A stretch of 5,956 nt of DNA from Lentisphaeria bacterium UBA1829. Its GTDB lineage: Bacteria > Verrucomicrobiota > Lentisphaeria > Victivallales > UBA1829. The notes beneath the pieces are model-generated. The model was given only the letters and a program-made list of their open reading frames with translations. It was not told where the DNA came from and made no database searches. Both the position numbers and the translations under genes were made by a program. The stretch lies in the NCBI GenBank assembly GCA_002338895.1, contig DDJH01000156.1:1140-7095 (forward strand). The letters run 5' to 3'. Positions within the stretch are counted from its first letter, which is position 1, and each line of letters starts with the position of its first letter. Of the stretch, positions 1-5,174 are shown one piece after another.

Positions 1-264
1 AACACGATTGTTACGGAATGCAGAAACAGCGGATATCTCACCCTGGAACCGATTCCGGGGAAACGACGGGAATGTTTTCTGCATCTGACGAAGCGCGGGA
101 AGGAATTTGCGGATCTGATTCTGGCGGAAATCCATACGGCGGAAGAGAAGGCGATGCGGGAAACCGTCGCCCGCTTCTCTCCGGAGTTTGTGGAAGCGCT
201 GGACTTCTATGCAAAGAAATTTCACTCGGCATTGAATCTGGGAGAAGAGACCGATGAAGAATGA
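1..264 (+). CDS. MarR-family transcriptional regulator, C-terminal part (5' end outside window)
   Basis: This partial reading frame opens at base 1 and runs 87 residues to a TGA at 262-264. It begins near the end of the DNA-recognition helix. A typical MarR wing follows: a GYL segment at about residues 11-13, then PGKRREC (19-25) and the LTKRGKEF strand-turn (29-36), matching the usual D-x-R...LT-x-x-G pattern. The rest is a charged helix that would form the C-terminal dimerisation helices. Roughly 55-65 N-terminal residues are missing. MarR proteins are cytoplasmic dimers, usually repressors released by small phenolic or drug-like ligands. The stop overlaps the start of the downstream MATE pump by 11 bases, so the two are translationally coupled and co-transcribed. 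By analogy with MepR/MepA, it probably represses this unit. The family call rests on the wing pattern and context; the ligand is unknown. Confidence 0.82.
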   Translation, partial: NTIVTECRNSGYLTLEPIPGKRRECFLHLTKRGKEFADLILAEIHTAEEKAMRETVARFSPEFVEALDFYAKKFHSALNLGEETDEE

Positions 265-1591
265 TTCTCTTCTGTTCTGGAAATATGTTGCGCCGTCCGT
301 ATTCGGAGCGGTGATCGGAGGGTCGTTTGCGATCGTGGACGCGATCTTCATCGGTCTTTCGGGCGGGAAGAATGGTCTGGCGGCGACGGCGCTGACCTGG
401 CCGCTGGTGATGCTGCTGCAGGCGTTCGGATTTCTGACCGGATCGGGCGGAGCGGTGCTGATTGCGCAGAGCCGCGGAGCGAAGGAAGAGGAGAAAGAGA
501 AGAGATTCTTTTCGCAGACGGTCCTTCTCTCCATCGCGTGGAGTGCGATTCTGACGGCGGGGACCTTTCCGTTTCTTCCGGAAATTTTAACGGTACTGGG
601 GGCGACGGAGGAGCTGATGCCGGTCTCTCTGCGGTATTCGCAGATTCTGACGGGAGGAGTCTTTTTTTCGATCTACATGTCGATGTGCCTGGAAGTGATC
701 CGGAACGACGGGCATCCGACGCTCTCGATGCTTCTGATGGTCACCGGACTTCTTTCGAACATTGTGCTGGACTGGGTGTTTGTCTTTTATCTGGGTTTCG
801 GCGCGGTCGGAGCGGCGATTGCGACGGTGGTCAGTCAGGCGGCGGCCTGTGTGCTCGGCACAATCTACTTCTGTTCGCCGCTGACCCGTCTGCGTTTTTC
901 CTCCGGGATCTTCCATCCGAACTGGAAGGAGATCGGCCAAATCACGATGACCGGACTACCGATCTTCGGCAACATGCTCTCCATCATCGCCATGCTCTAT
1001 ATGCACAACACGCAGGCGCTGCGCTATGGAGCAATTGACGGACTGGCGGCCTATACGGTGATCTCGTCGCTGGAGGCGCTCGGGTCGATGTTCATGACAG
1101 GAATTGCGGGAGGAGTACAACCTCTGTCCGCGTCGATGTACGGAGCAGGCAAGCGTCTGCGGCAGAACCGGTTCGGAAATTACGGCTACTATTTTGCCTT
1201 TGCTTCGGGTGTGGTTCTGATGCTGTTTTCCTTTGCGATGTACAATGTCATTCCGGGGTGGATGGGACTTTCCGCGGGCAATGCGCAGGAACTGGCGAAA
1301 CACGGGATTCTGCTTTCGGCGCCGGCATTTCTGCTTCTGGGAGTGATTCGGGTGGCGGCCTTTTATTATCAGTCGACGGGGAACATTGTGAAGTCGTCCT
1401 GGCTGATTTACGGGGATTCTTTTCTTGCGCTGCCGATCTGTATTTTCAGTCTGCCGCTGTGGCTGGGGATGAACGGGGTCTGGCTGGCGATGCCGGTATC
1501 CCGCCTTCTTCTGATGGGACTTCTCCTCTACTTCTGGTTCGGCTCTCCCCGCCGGAAAGAAAGAGAAACTCCGATTCACCTGAACTGCTGA
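254..1591 (+). CDS. MATE-family multidrug efflux transporter (MepA-like)
   Basis: The protein has 445 residues, the normal length for a 12-helix MATE antiporter, which exports cationic drugs or metabolites across the inner membrane using a Na+ or H+ gradient. Family marks include an acidic residue in helix 1 (FAIVDAIFIG, D29), RNDGHP at 150-155, the SNIVLDWVFVF helix (168-178) followed by GFGAVGAAIAT (181-191), and GVQPLSASMYGAG at 287-299, which matches the GIQPL...YGAG element of MepA-type pumps. Hydrophobic segments cover nearly the whole chain, broken by a charged loop at about 75-85. The tail (432-445) is charged and cytoplasmic. The ATG at 254 is preceded by GGGAG at 240-244, nine bases upstream, and lies inside the end of the MarR gene, supporting a two-gene operon. 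No truncation or frameshift is seen. The substrate cannot be read from sequence. Confidence 0.95.
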   Translation: MKNDSLLFWKYVAPSVFGAVIGGSFAIVDAIFIGLSGGKNGLAATALTWPLVMLLQAFGFLTGSGGAVLIAQSRGAKEEEKEKRFFSQTVLLSIAWSAILTAGTFPFLPEILTVLGATEELMPVSLRYSQILTGGVFFSIYMSMCLEVIRNDGHPTLSMLLMVTGLLSNIVLDWVFVFYLGFGAVGAAIATVVSQAAACVLGTIYFCSPLTRLRFSSGIFHPNWKEIGQITMTGLPIFGNMLSIIAMLYMHNTQALRYGAIDGLAAYTVISSLEALGSMFMTGIAGGVQPLSASMYGAGKRLRQNRFGNYGYYFAFASGVVLMLFSFAMYNVIPGWMGLSAGNAQELAKHGILLSAPAFLLLGVIRVAAFYYQSTGNIVKSSWLIYGDSFLALPICIFSLPLWLGMNGVWLAMPVSRLLLMGLLLYFWFGSPRRKERETPIHLNC

Positions 1592-1593
1592 CC

Positions 1594-1611
1594 GAACCGG
1601 AGCGACGGTTC
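1594..1611. repeat. Short perfect inverted repeat after the MATE stop
   Basis: GAACCG (1594-1599) and CGGTTC (1606-1611) form a perfect 6-bp stem with a 6-base loop, three bases beyond the MATE stop codon. No T-run follows on either strand, so it is a weak terminator candidate. It may simply stabilise the 3' end of the mRNA. Confidence 0.3.
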
Positions 1612-1618
1612 AGATGTC

Positions 1619-1664
1619 CCTCCGCGGAATTCGAAAGGGATCCTTCAGCATCGCGGAGGATTTT
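1619..1664 (+). terminator. Possible terminator hairpin in the convergent MATE/LysR junction
   Basis: CCTCCGCG (1619-1626) and CGCGGAGG (1652-1659) are perfect 8-base inverted arms, extendable by one G-T pair. On the + strand the second arm is followed by A and then TTTT (1661-1664), a short T-tract. The loop is long (25 bases) but can form a small inner AAGG/CCTT stem at 1635-1645. The right arm lies in the last codons of the minus-strand LysR gene. It could end the marR-MATE transcript. On the minus strand no T-run follows, so termination of the LysR gene there would need another mechanism. The short T-tract and long loop keep confidence low. Confidence 0.35.
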
Positions 1665-2556
1665 CCTGCTGAACTCTTTTCCGGATGCGGTCCAGAAACA
1701 GTTCCGCCGCCGGGGAAAAAAGCTGATTCTTCTTCCAGACCAGATTCAATCCGGACTCCAGACGCGGCGAAAGAGGACGAAAACAAAGCTCGGAAGATCC
1801 GGTAAAATGCAGCAGCTTGTCCAGCGTCACCGCGCAGCCGACCCCTTCCTCCACCATCAGAGCCGCATTGTAAATCAGATTGTAGGTGGCAACAAAATTC
1901 CAGTGAGATTCCACCCCGCCGAACCAGTCGGACCAGGCGTTCTTCTGGGAAAAACGCTGTACGACCTGTCTGGAACAGATCAGCGGAACCCCGGAAAGAT
2001 CCTCTTTCCGGATCGTCTTCTTCCGGGAGAGCGGAAAATCCTTCCGCATCACAATGCCCCAGACGTCCTTGTCCGGAAGATTGACAAAATCATATTTCTC
2101 AATCTTCACCGGCTGAATCAGAACACCGAAATCCAGCATTCCCTTGTCCAGACGCTCCATGACATCCTCCGCATTGCCGCTGTAAAGATGAAAACGGATT
2201 CCCGGGTATTCGCTCTGAATTTCACGGATCACGCGGGCGATCCGGCGCATGGCTTCCGTCTCCCCGCCCCCGACATGGACATCTCCGGCGACCGTCTCGC
2301 CCATCGAATCAAATTCCGATTTCGTCTTCTGCACCATCTCCAGAATCTCTTCCGCCCGCTTCCGAAGCAGCATCCCCTCCCGGGTCAGTGTCACGGAATG
2401 GCTTCCCCGGAGAAAGAGTTTCTGACCGAGTTCCTCCTCCAGATCCTGCAGCTGACGGGAGAGAGTCGGCTGTGTCACATGCAGTCTCCGCGCGGCTCCG
2501 GTCATGCTTTCCTCCCGCGCGACTCCCAGAAAATATCGTAATACTCTCAGTTCCAT
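1645..2556 (-). CDS. LysR-family transcriptional regulator
   Basis: The protein has 303 residues, typical for the family. The N-terminal winged helix-turn-helix is clear: LRYFLGVAREESMTGAA, then LHVTQPTLSRQLQDLEEELG (residues 25-44), KLFLR and the LT-x-x-G turn at 57-61. A linker helix (62-85) follows, then the periplasmic-binding-protein-like effector domain (about 91-295), including the usual LDKGMLDFGVLI segment (136-147). I chose the ATG at 2554-2556 because the minus strand has AGGAGG (2565-2570) exactly eight bases upstream and the HTH starts immediately. A longer frame to 2628 would add 24 non-family residues. LysR proteins are cytoplasmic tetramers that bind T-N11-A dyads and normally control the divergently transcribed neighbour in response to a co-inducer. 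Here that neighbour is the cyclophilin-like/SDR/flavoprotein/hydrolase operon. The co-inducer cannot be inferred. Confidence 0.95.
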   Translation of the reverse strand: MELRVLRYFLGVAREESMTGAARRLHVTQPTLSRQLQDLEEELGQKLFLRGSHSVTLTREGMLLRKRAEEILEMVQKTKSEFDSMGETVAGDVHVGGGETEAMRRIARVIREIQSEYPGIRFHLYSGNAEDVMERLDKGMLDFGVLIQPVKIEKYDFVNLPDKDVWGIVMRKDFPLSRKKTIRKEDLSGVPLICSRQVVQRFSQKNAWSDWFGGVESHWNFVATYNLIYNAALMVEEGVGCAVTLDKLLHFTGSSELCFRPLSPRLESGLNLVWKKNQLFSPAAELFLDRIRKRVQQENPPRC

Positions 2557-2564
2557 GCTTCCTT

Positions 2565-2570
2565 CCTCCT
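2565..2570 (-). promoter_or_regulatory. Ribosome binding site of the LysR gene
   Basis: On the minus strand this reads AGGAGG, eight bases before the ATG at 2554-2556. It decides the start codon against the upstream in-frame ATG at 2626-2628, for which I see no comparable site. Confidence 0.85.
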
Positions 2571-2590
2571 CGTTTTTTTCAATGGAAGGT

Positions 2591-2619
2591 ACCATATCTC
2601 CCTGTGATATAATTTTCAA
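2591..2619 (-). promoter_or_regulatory. Candidate LysR-gene promoter
   Basis: The minus strand reads TTGAAA (2614-2619), a 17-base spacer, then TATGGT (2591-2596). Each hexamer resembles the sigma-70 consensus. Transcription would start near 2584, leaving a leader of about 28 bases that contains the AGGAGG site. The candidate is based on consensus matching only. Confidence 0.4.
2594..2610. promoter_or_regulatory. Candidate LysR box 1 (T-N11-A dyad)
   Basis: ATATC (2594-2598) and GATAT (2606-2610) are inverted arms with a 7-base spacer. They contain a T-N11-A pair (T2597, A2609), the classical LysR recognition geometry. It overlaps the candidate -10 region of the LysR gene, consistent with autoregulation. 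The centre is 44 bases, about four helical turns, from the second dyad at 2636-2656. Confidence 0.35.
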
Positions 2620-2635
2620 GCATAACATGATATAA

Positions 2636-2656
2636 GAAATAAGTATTTGCTATTTC
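2636..2656. promoter_or_regulatory. Candidate LysR box 2 (T-N11-A dyad)
   Basis: GAAATA (2636-2641) and TATTTC (2651-2656) are perfect 6-base inverted arms around a 9-base spacer, with partial symmetry extending outward. T2640 and A2652 form a T-N11-A pair. The site is about 62 bases upstream of the inferred LysR transcription start, where LysR recognition sites usually sit, and about 50 bases before the start codon of the divergent operon. Confidence 0.45.
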
Positions 2657-2691
2657 ATAAAAAACAATTACATTCCTTTCTCAGAGAAAAA

Positions 2692-2700
2692 AAGGAGGTG
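2692..2700 (+). promoter_or_regulatory. Very strong ribosome binding site of the operon's first gene
   Basis: AAGGAGGTG is a nine-base perfect complement to the 16S anti-Shine-Dalgarno end, six bases before the ATG at 2707. It decides the start against the in-frame ATG at 2647, and it supports genuine translation of the N-terminal membrane-anchor extension. Confidence 0.88.
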
Positions 2701-2706
2701 TTGACC

Positions 2707-3750
2707 ATGAATTCACAAAAAAGGCGATCCACCGTTTCAGATCAGAATCCGAAGCATCCTGCCGGCGTCACCCCCCTTCGGTCGGCGGATGGTTCTGGAA
2801 CGCCCCCGGAAGAGAAAACATTCCGGACGATTTTCCGGACAGTGACACATCGACGGATCCTGCTGTCCATCCTCATTCCAGCTGCGGCGTTCGTGTTCTT
2901 TGCCGCCTACGCAAAACAAGCGGAAACAAAAGGAGATTCCGGCATGAAGCAATCCACCATTCTCATCACGATCGGATCCAGAGAATTCACCGCCGAACTG
3001 GAGGACAACGCCGCGGCGGACGCATTGCGCAAACAACTTCCACTGGATGTCACGATGCGGGAATTCAACGGAAATGAAAAATATGTTGATCTTCCGGAAA
3101 GACTTCCGGAACGCGCCGTTGCGCCCGGCAGAATCCGGAACGGAGATCTGATGCTGTACGGCTCCTCCACTCTGGTTCTGTTCTACGACAGCTTTCCGAC
3201 GCAGTACCGCTACACCCGTCTGGGAAGAGTCACCGATCCCGCCGGACTCAGGGAAGCTCTGGGACAGGGGAATCCGACCGTTCGATTCTCCTCCGTTCCC
3301 CGGAAGAAGAACCTCCGGCGCACCGCTTCCGACGGAGCCGTGATCCAGCGGGAAAATCCCGCCATGCCGACACGGGTTCTGAAGAAAGGCACCCGGATCA
3401 ATCTGCACTTCGGCAAAACCGTCATTCCCGCGATTCTGAACGACAGCGAGACCGCCAGGGCCCTTCTTGCCCGTCTGCCGCTCACGCAGCGGATGACCCG
3501 CTACTCCCACGACTTCTGCGGCGTGATGGAATCCCCCCTCCCCTACCGGGAGGACGAGGTCCACTACGGATGGCTGAACGGCGACATCGATTTCGCCCGC
3601 GACGGCAACTACTTCACCATCCTCTTTGAAGACGAAAAAAATTCCGGGCAGTACGGCCACCAGATCAACATCGGAGCCATTGCCTGCGAACTTTCCCGGA
3701 TCGCCTCGCTTCGCGGCAGCTATGATGTCCGCATCGAACGGGCGGAATAA
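2707..3750 (+). CDS. Membrane-anchored protein with two tandem cyclophilin-like domains
   Basis: The protein has 347 residues. Residues 1-48 are polar and basic, probably disordered. Residues 51-69 form one hydrophobic helix after HRR, so the positive-inside rule predicts an N-in, C-out anchor. Two copies of the small bacterial cyclophilin-like beta-barrel fold follow. Domain 1 (about 83-195) has [37 protein letters not shown] and YTRLGRV. Domain 2 (about 229-345) has [39 protein letters not shown] and QINIGAI. The copies align strand by strand but are clearly diverged. Members of this family are, as I recall, usually single-domain and cytoplasmic, found beside flavodoxins, SDRs and LysR regulators; their biochemical role is not established and prolyl isomerase activity should not be assumed. 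It leads the operon, 50 bases before the SDR gene. An internal start at 2944 (Met80) has its own strong ribosome site. Confidence 0.85.
   Translation: MNSQKRRSTVSDQNPKHPAGVTPLRSADGSGTPPEEKTFRTIFRTVTHRRILLSILIPAAAFVFFAAYAKQAETKGDSGMKQSTILITIGSREFTAELEDNAAADALRKQLPLDVTMREFNGNEKYVDLPERLPERAVAPGRIRNGDLMLYGSSTLVLFYDSFPTQYRYTRLGRVTDPAGLREALGQGNPTVRFSSVPRKKNLRRTASDGAVIQRENPAMPTRVLKKGTRINLHFGKTVIPAILNDSETARALLARLPLTQRMTRYSHDFCGVMESPLPYREDEVHYGWLNGDIDFARDGNYFTILFEDEKNSGQYGHQINIGAIACELSRIASLRGSYDVRIERAE
2928..2946 (+). promoter_or_regulatory. Internal Shine-Dalgarno and in-frame ATG inside the cyclophilin-like gene
   Basis: AAAAGGAG (2928-2935) lies eight bases before an in-frame ATG at 2944-2946 (Met80). 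This is just before the first strand of cyclophilin-like domain 1 ([11 protein letters not shown]) and just after the membrane helix. Initiation here would give a soluble 268-residue form without the anchor. The sequence and spacing are directly visible; whether ribosomes use it is unknown. Confidence 0.5.
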
Positions 3751-3786
3751 ACAACCTGTGCTCACAGAACATCAACCATACAGAAC

Positions 3787-3792
3787 AAGGAG
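3787..3792 (+). promoter_or_regulatory. Ribosome binding site of the SDR gene
   Basis: AAGGAG lies eight bases before the ATG at 3801. The ATG at 3807 (Met3) is a less well-spaced alternative. Confidence 0.7.
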
Positions 3793-3800
3793 ATGAAACA

Positions 3801-4562
3801 ATGAAAATGGAACTGGGAATGACAGGAAAAGTTGTGCTGGTTGCCGGCGCCACCAGCGGAATCGGAAAAGCGACAGCGATTCTGTTCGCCCGCTCGGGCG
3901 CCTCGGTGGTGCTGGCGGGACGGCGCGAAAAGTTGCTGCGGGAAATCACCGGGGAACTGACCGGAGAGGGACTCAAGGCGGCATGGACGGTCTGCGATGT
4001 CACCGACGAGGAACAGGTGAAGGCGATGATCGACTTCACCGTCCGGACCTTCGGCCGTCTCGACTGCGCCTACAACAACGCGGGCATCATGAGCGACGAT
4101 GTGGAAACCGCCGAACTGGATTCCGCAGAATTCGACCGTGTCATCAACATCAATCTCCGCAGCATGTTTCTCTGCATGAAATATGAACTGCGCCAGATGC
4201 TCCGTCAGGGCGGAGAAGGGTACGCGATCGTCAACTGCTCCTCGATCGGCGGTCTGATCGGTCTTCCGGGACGCGTGGCGTATCACGCCTCCAAGCACGC
4301 CGTTCTCGGGATGACCAAATGCGCGGCGCTGGAATATGCGGCCCGCGGAATCCGGATCAATGCCATCTGTCCGGCGACCATTGAAACCCCGATGGTCGAA
4401 AAGATGCTGGCAACTGGCGCAATCCGCGAAGTGGCCGAGCCGATCGGACGGTTCGGACATCCGGAAGAGGTCGCTTCCACGGTCCTCTGGCTCTGCAGTC
4501 CGGCGGCCAGCTTCATTGTCGGACAGGGAATCGCGGTCGACGGCGGCTACACGGTCAAATAA
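3801..4562 (+). CDS. Short-chain dehydrogenase/reductase (classical SDR)
   Basis: The protein has 253 residues, the standard length of a classical cytoplasmic SDR that interconverts an alcohol and a ketone with NAD(P)(H). The cofactor loop is AGATSGIG (15-22); the usual first Thr of the TGxxxGIG motif is Ala. GRR at 40-42 after the second strand suggests NADP(H) preference, and D66 in CDVTD would contact adenine. NNAG is at 92-95. The catalytic tetrad is complete: N118, S148, Y161 and K165 in YHASK, with the usual 13-residue Ser-Tyr spacing. The C-terminal [16 protein letters not shown] and [10 protein letters not shown] signatures are intact. The substrate-binding region does not identify the substrate. 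It is the second gene of the operon, 21 bases before the flavoprotein gene, suggesting a shared redox pathway. Confidence 0.96.
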   Translation: MKMELGMTGKVVLVAGATSGIGKATAILFARSGASVVLAGRREKLLREITGELTGEGLKAAWTVCDVTDEEQVKAMIDFTVRTFGRLDCAYNNAGIMSDDVETAELDSAEFDRVININLRSMFLCMKYELRQMLRQGGEGYAIVNCSSIGGLIGLPGRVAYHASKHAVLGMTKCAALEYAARGIRINAICPATIETPMVEKMLATGAIREVAEPIGRFGHPEEVASTVLWLCSPAASFIVGQGIAVDGGYTVK

Positions 4563-4572
4563 AAACGCTTTC

Positions 4573-4576
4573 GGAG
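4573..4576 (+). promoter_or_regulatory. Ribosome binding site of the flavoprotein gene
   Basis: GGAG lies seven bases before the ATG at 4584 and ten before the in-frame ATG at 4587. The protein therefore starts MM or M, with 4584 slightly favoured. Confidence 0.5.
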
Positions 4577-4583
4577 ACTTGAA

Positions 4584-5126
4584 ATGATGAAACAAATCCT
4601 TCTGATCTCATCCAGTCCGCGGCGCGGGGGCAACTCCGATCTGCTGTGTGACGAGTTCCTCAGGGGAGCGCGCGACGCCGGGCATTCGGCGGAAAAGATC
4701 TTCCTTGCGGACAAGACCATTCACTACTGCACCGGATGCGGGGCGTGCGCGAATGCGACAAGGCCGTGTGTCCAGAAAGACGATGTCGCCGATATTCTGG
4801 AGAAGATGGTCGCCGCCGATGTGCTGGTCCTGGCAACGCCGGTCTACTTCTACACGATGTGCGCGCAGCTCAAGACGCTGATCGACCGGAGCTGTCCGCG
4901 CTACACGGCGATCTCGAACAAGGAGTTCTACTTCATCCTCACCGCGGCCGATCCGGACGTCCGGGCCATGGACCGGACTCTGGAGAGTCTGCGCGCATTC
5001 ACGGAGGACTGTCTGGAGGGAAGCCGCGAAAAAGGCGTCCTCTACGGAGTCGGCGCGATGGAAAAGGGCGATGTCCGCCACCTTCCGGTCTTTCGCGAAG
5101 CATACGAAACGGGCCGCGCCGTCTGA
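4584..5126 (+). CDS. NADPH-dependent FMN reductase / iron-sulfur-flavoprotein-like protein
   Basis: The protein has 180 residues with a flavodoxin-like fold. The N-terminal strand LLISSSPRRGGNS (6-18) is the FMN phosphate-binding loop of the NADPH-dependent FMN reductase group. ATPVYFYTMCAQLKTLIDR (84-102) is the second flavin-binding segment, with the family's TPVY and LK-x-LIDR pattern. Between them lies a compact cysteine motif, C49-x2-C52-x2-C55-x6-C62, spaced like the [4Fe-4S] ligands of archaeal iron-sulfur flavoprotein. Related flavoproteins keep similar cysteines, so a cluster is plausible but not proven. It would be cytoplasmic and pass electrons from NAD(P)H or ferredoxin to quinones, aromatic compounds or oxygen species. 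Third in the operon, it follows the SDR gene by 21 bases and precedes the hydrolase gene by 48. At 180 residues it is close to the usual size, with no sign of damage. Confidence 0.9.
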   Translation: MMKQILLISSSPRRGGNSDLLCDEFLRGARDAGHSAEKIFLADKTIHYCTGCGACANATRPCVQKDDVADILEKMVAADVLVLATPVYFYTMCAQLKTLIDRSCPRYTAISNKEFYFILTAADPDVRAMDRTLESLRAFTEDCLEGSREKGVLYGVGAMEKGDVRHLPVFREAYETGRAV

Positions 5127-5158
5127 AGTCGCGGCTAATTGACAACAAACAACATACC

Positions 5159-5164
5159 AGGGAG
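5159..5164 (+). promoter_or_regulatory. Ribosome binding site for the full-length hydrolase start
   Basis: AGGGAG lies ten bases before the ATG at 5175. It is usable but slightly long-spaced and weaker than the internal site at 5251-5256 for the ATG at 5262. This start gives the form with a signal peptide. Confidence 0.5.
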
Positions 5165-5174
5165 ATGGAATCCT

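Noticed and set aside
1258..2541. Long + strand open frame spanning the end of the MATE gene and most of the LysR gene
   Set aside because: It reads out of frame in MATE and antisense to LysR, has no family features, and its composition is that of a shadow of GC-rich codon use.
2608..2613. Perfect TATAAT on the + strand as the operon's -10 element
   Set aside because: No reasonable -35 lies 16-18 bases upstream. It could still be an activator-dependent promoter, but TTGCTA (2647-2652) with TACATT (2669-2674) competes, so I list neither as a feature.
2557..2628. N-terminal extension of the LysR protein to an upstream ATG at 2626-2628
   Set aside because: The extra 24 residues are unlike the family, the region holds the promoter and dyads, and the ideal AGGAGG site serves the ATG at 2554-2556.
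2647..2706. Upstream ATG at 2647 for the cyclophilin-like gene
   Set aside because: It has no ribosome site, lies in the promoter region, and its frame passes through the strong AAGGAGGTG that serves ATG 2707.
3089..3112. Repeated CTTCCGGAA segment and frequent TCCGGA throughout the window
   Set aside because: Explained by codon preference (CCG GAA, TTC CGG, ATC CGG); the local copy simply encodes a doubled LPER.
2737..3765. Long minus-strand open frame antisense to the cyclophilin-like gene
   Set aside because: There is no ribosome site or recognisable domain; the sense-strand protein has clear conserved blocks.
3756..3767. CTGTG-CT-CACAG dyad between the cyclophilin-like and SDR genes
   Set aside because: Five-base arms with a two-base centre are too short to fold as a terminator and too common to call an operator.
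3762..4595. Long minus-strand open frame antisense to the SDR gene
   Set aside because: It is a shadow of an unambiguous SDR with an intact catalytic tetrad.
5139..5144. Perfect TTGACA that could be an internal promoter before the hydrolase gene
   Set aside because: No -10-like hexamer occurs at 16-18 bases downstream; the sequence there is the ribosome site.
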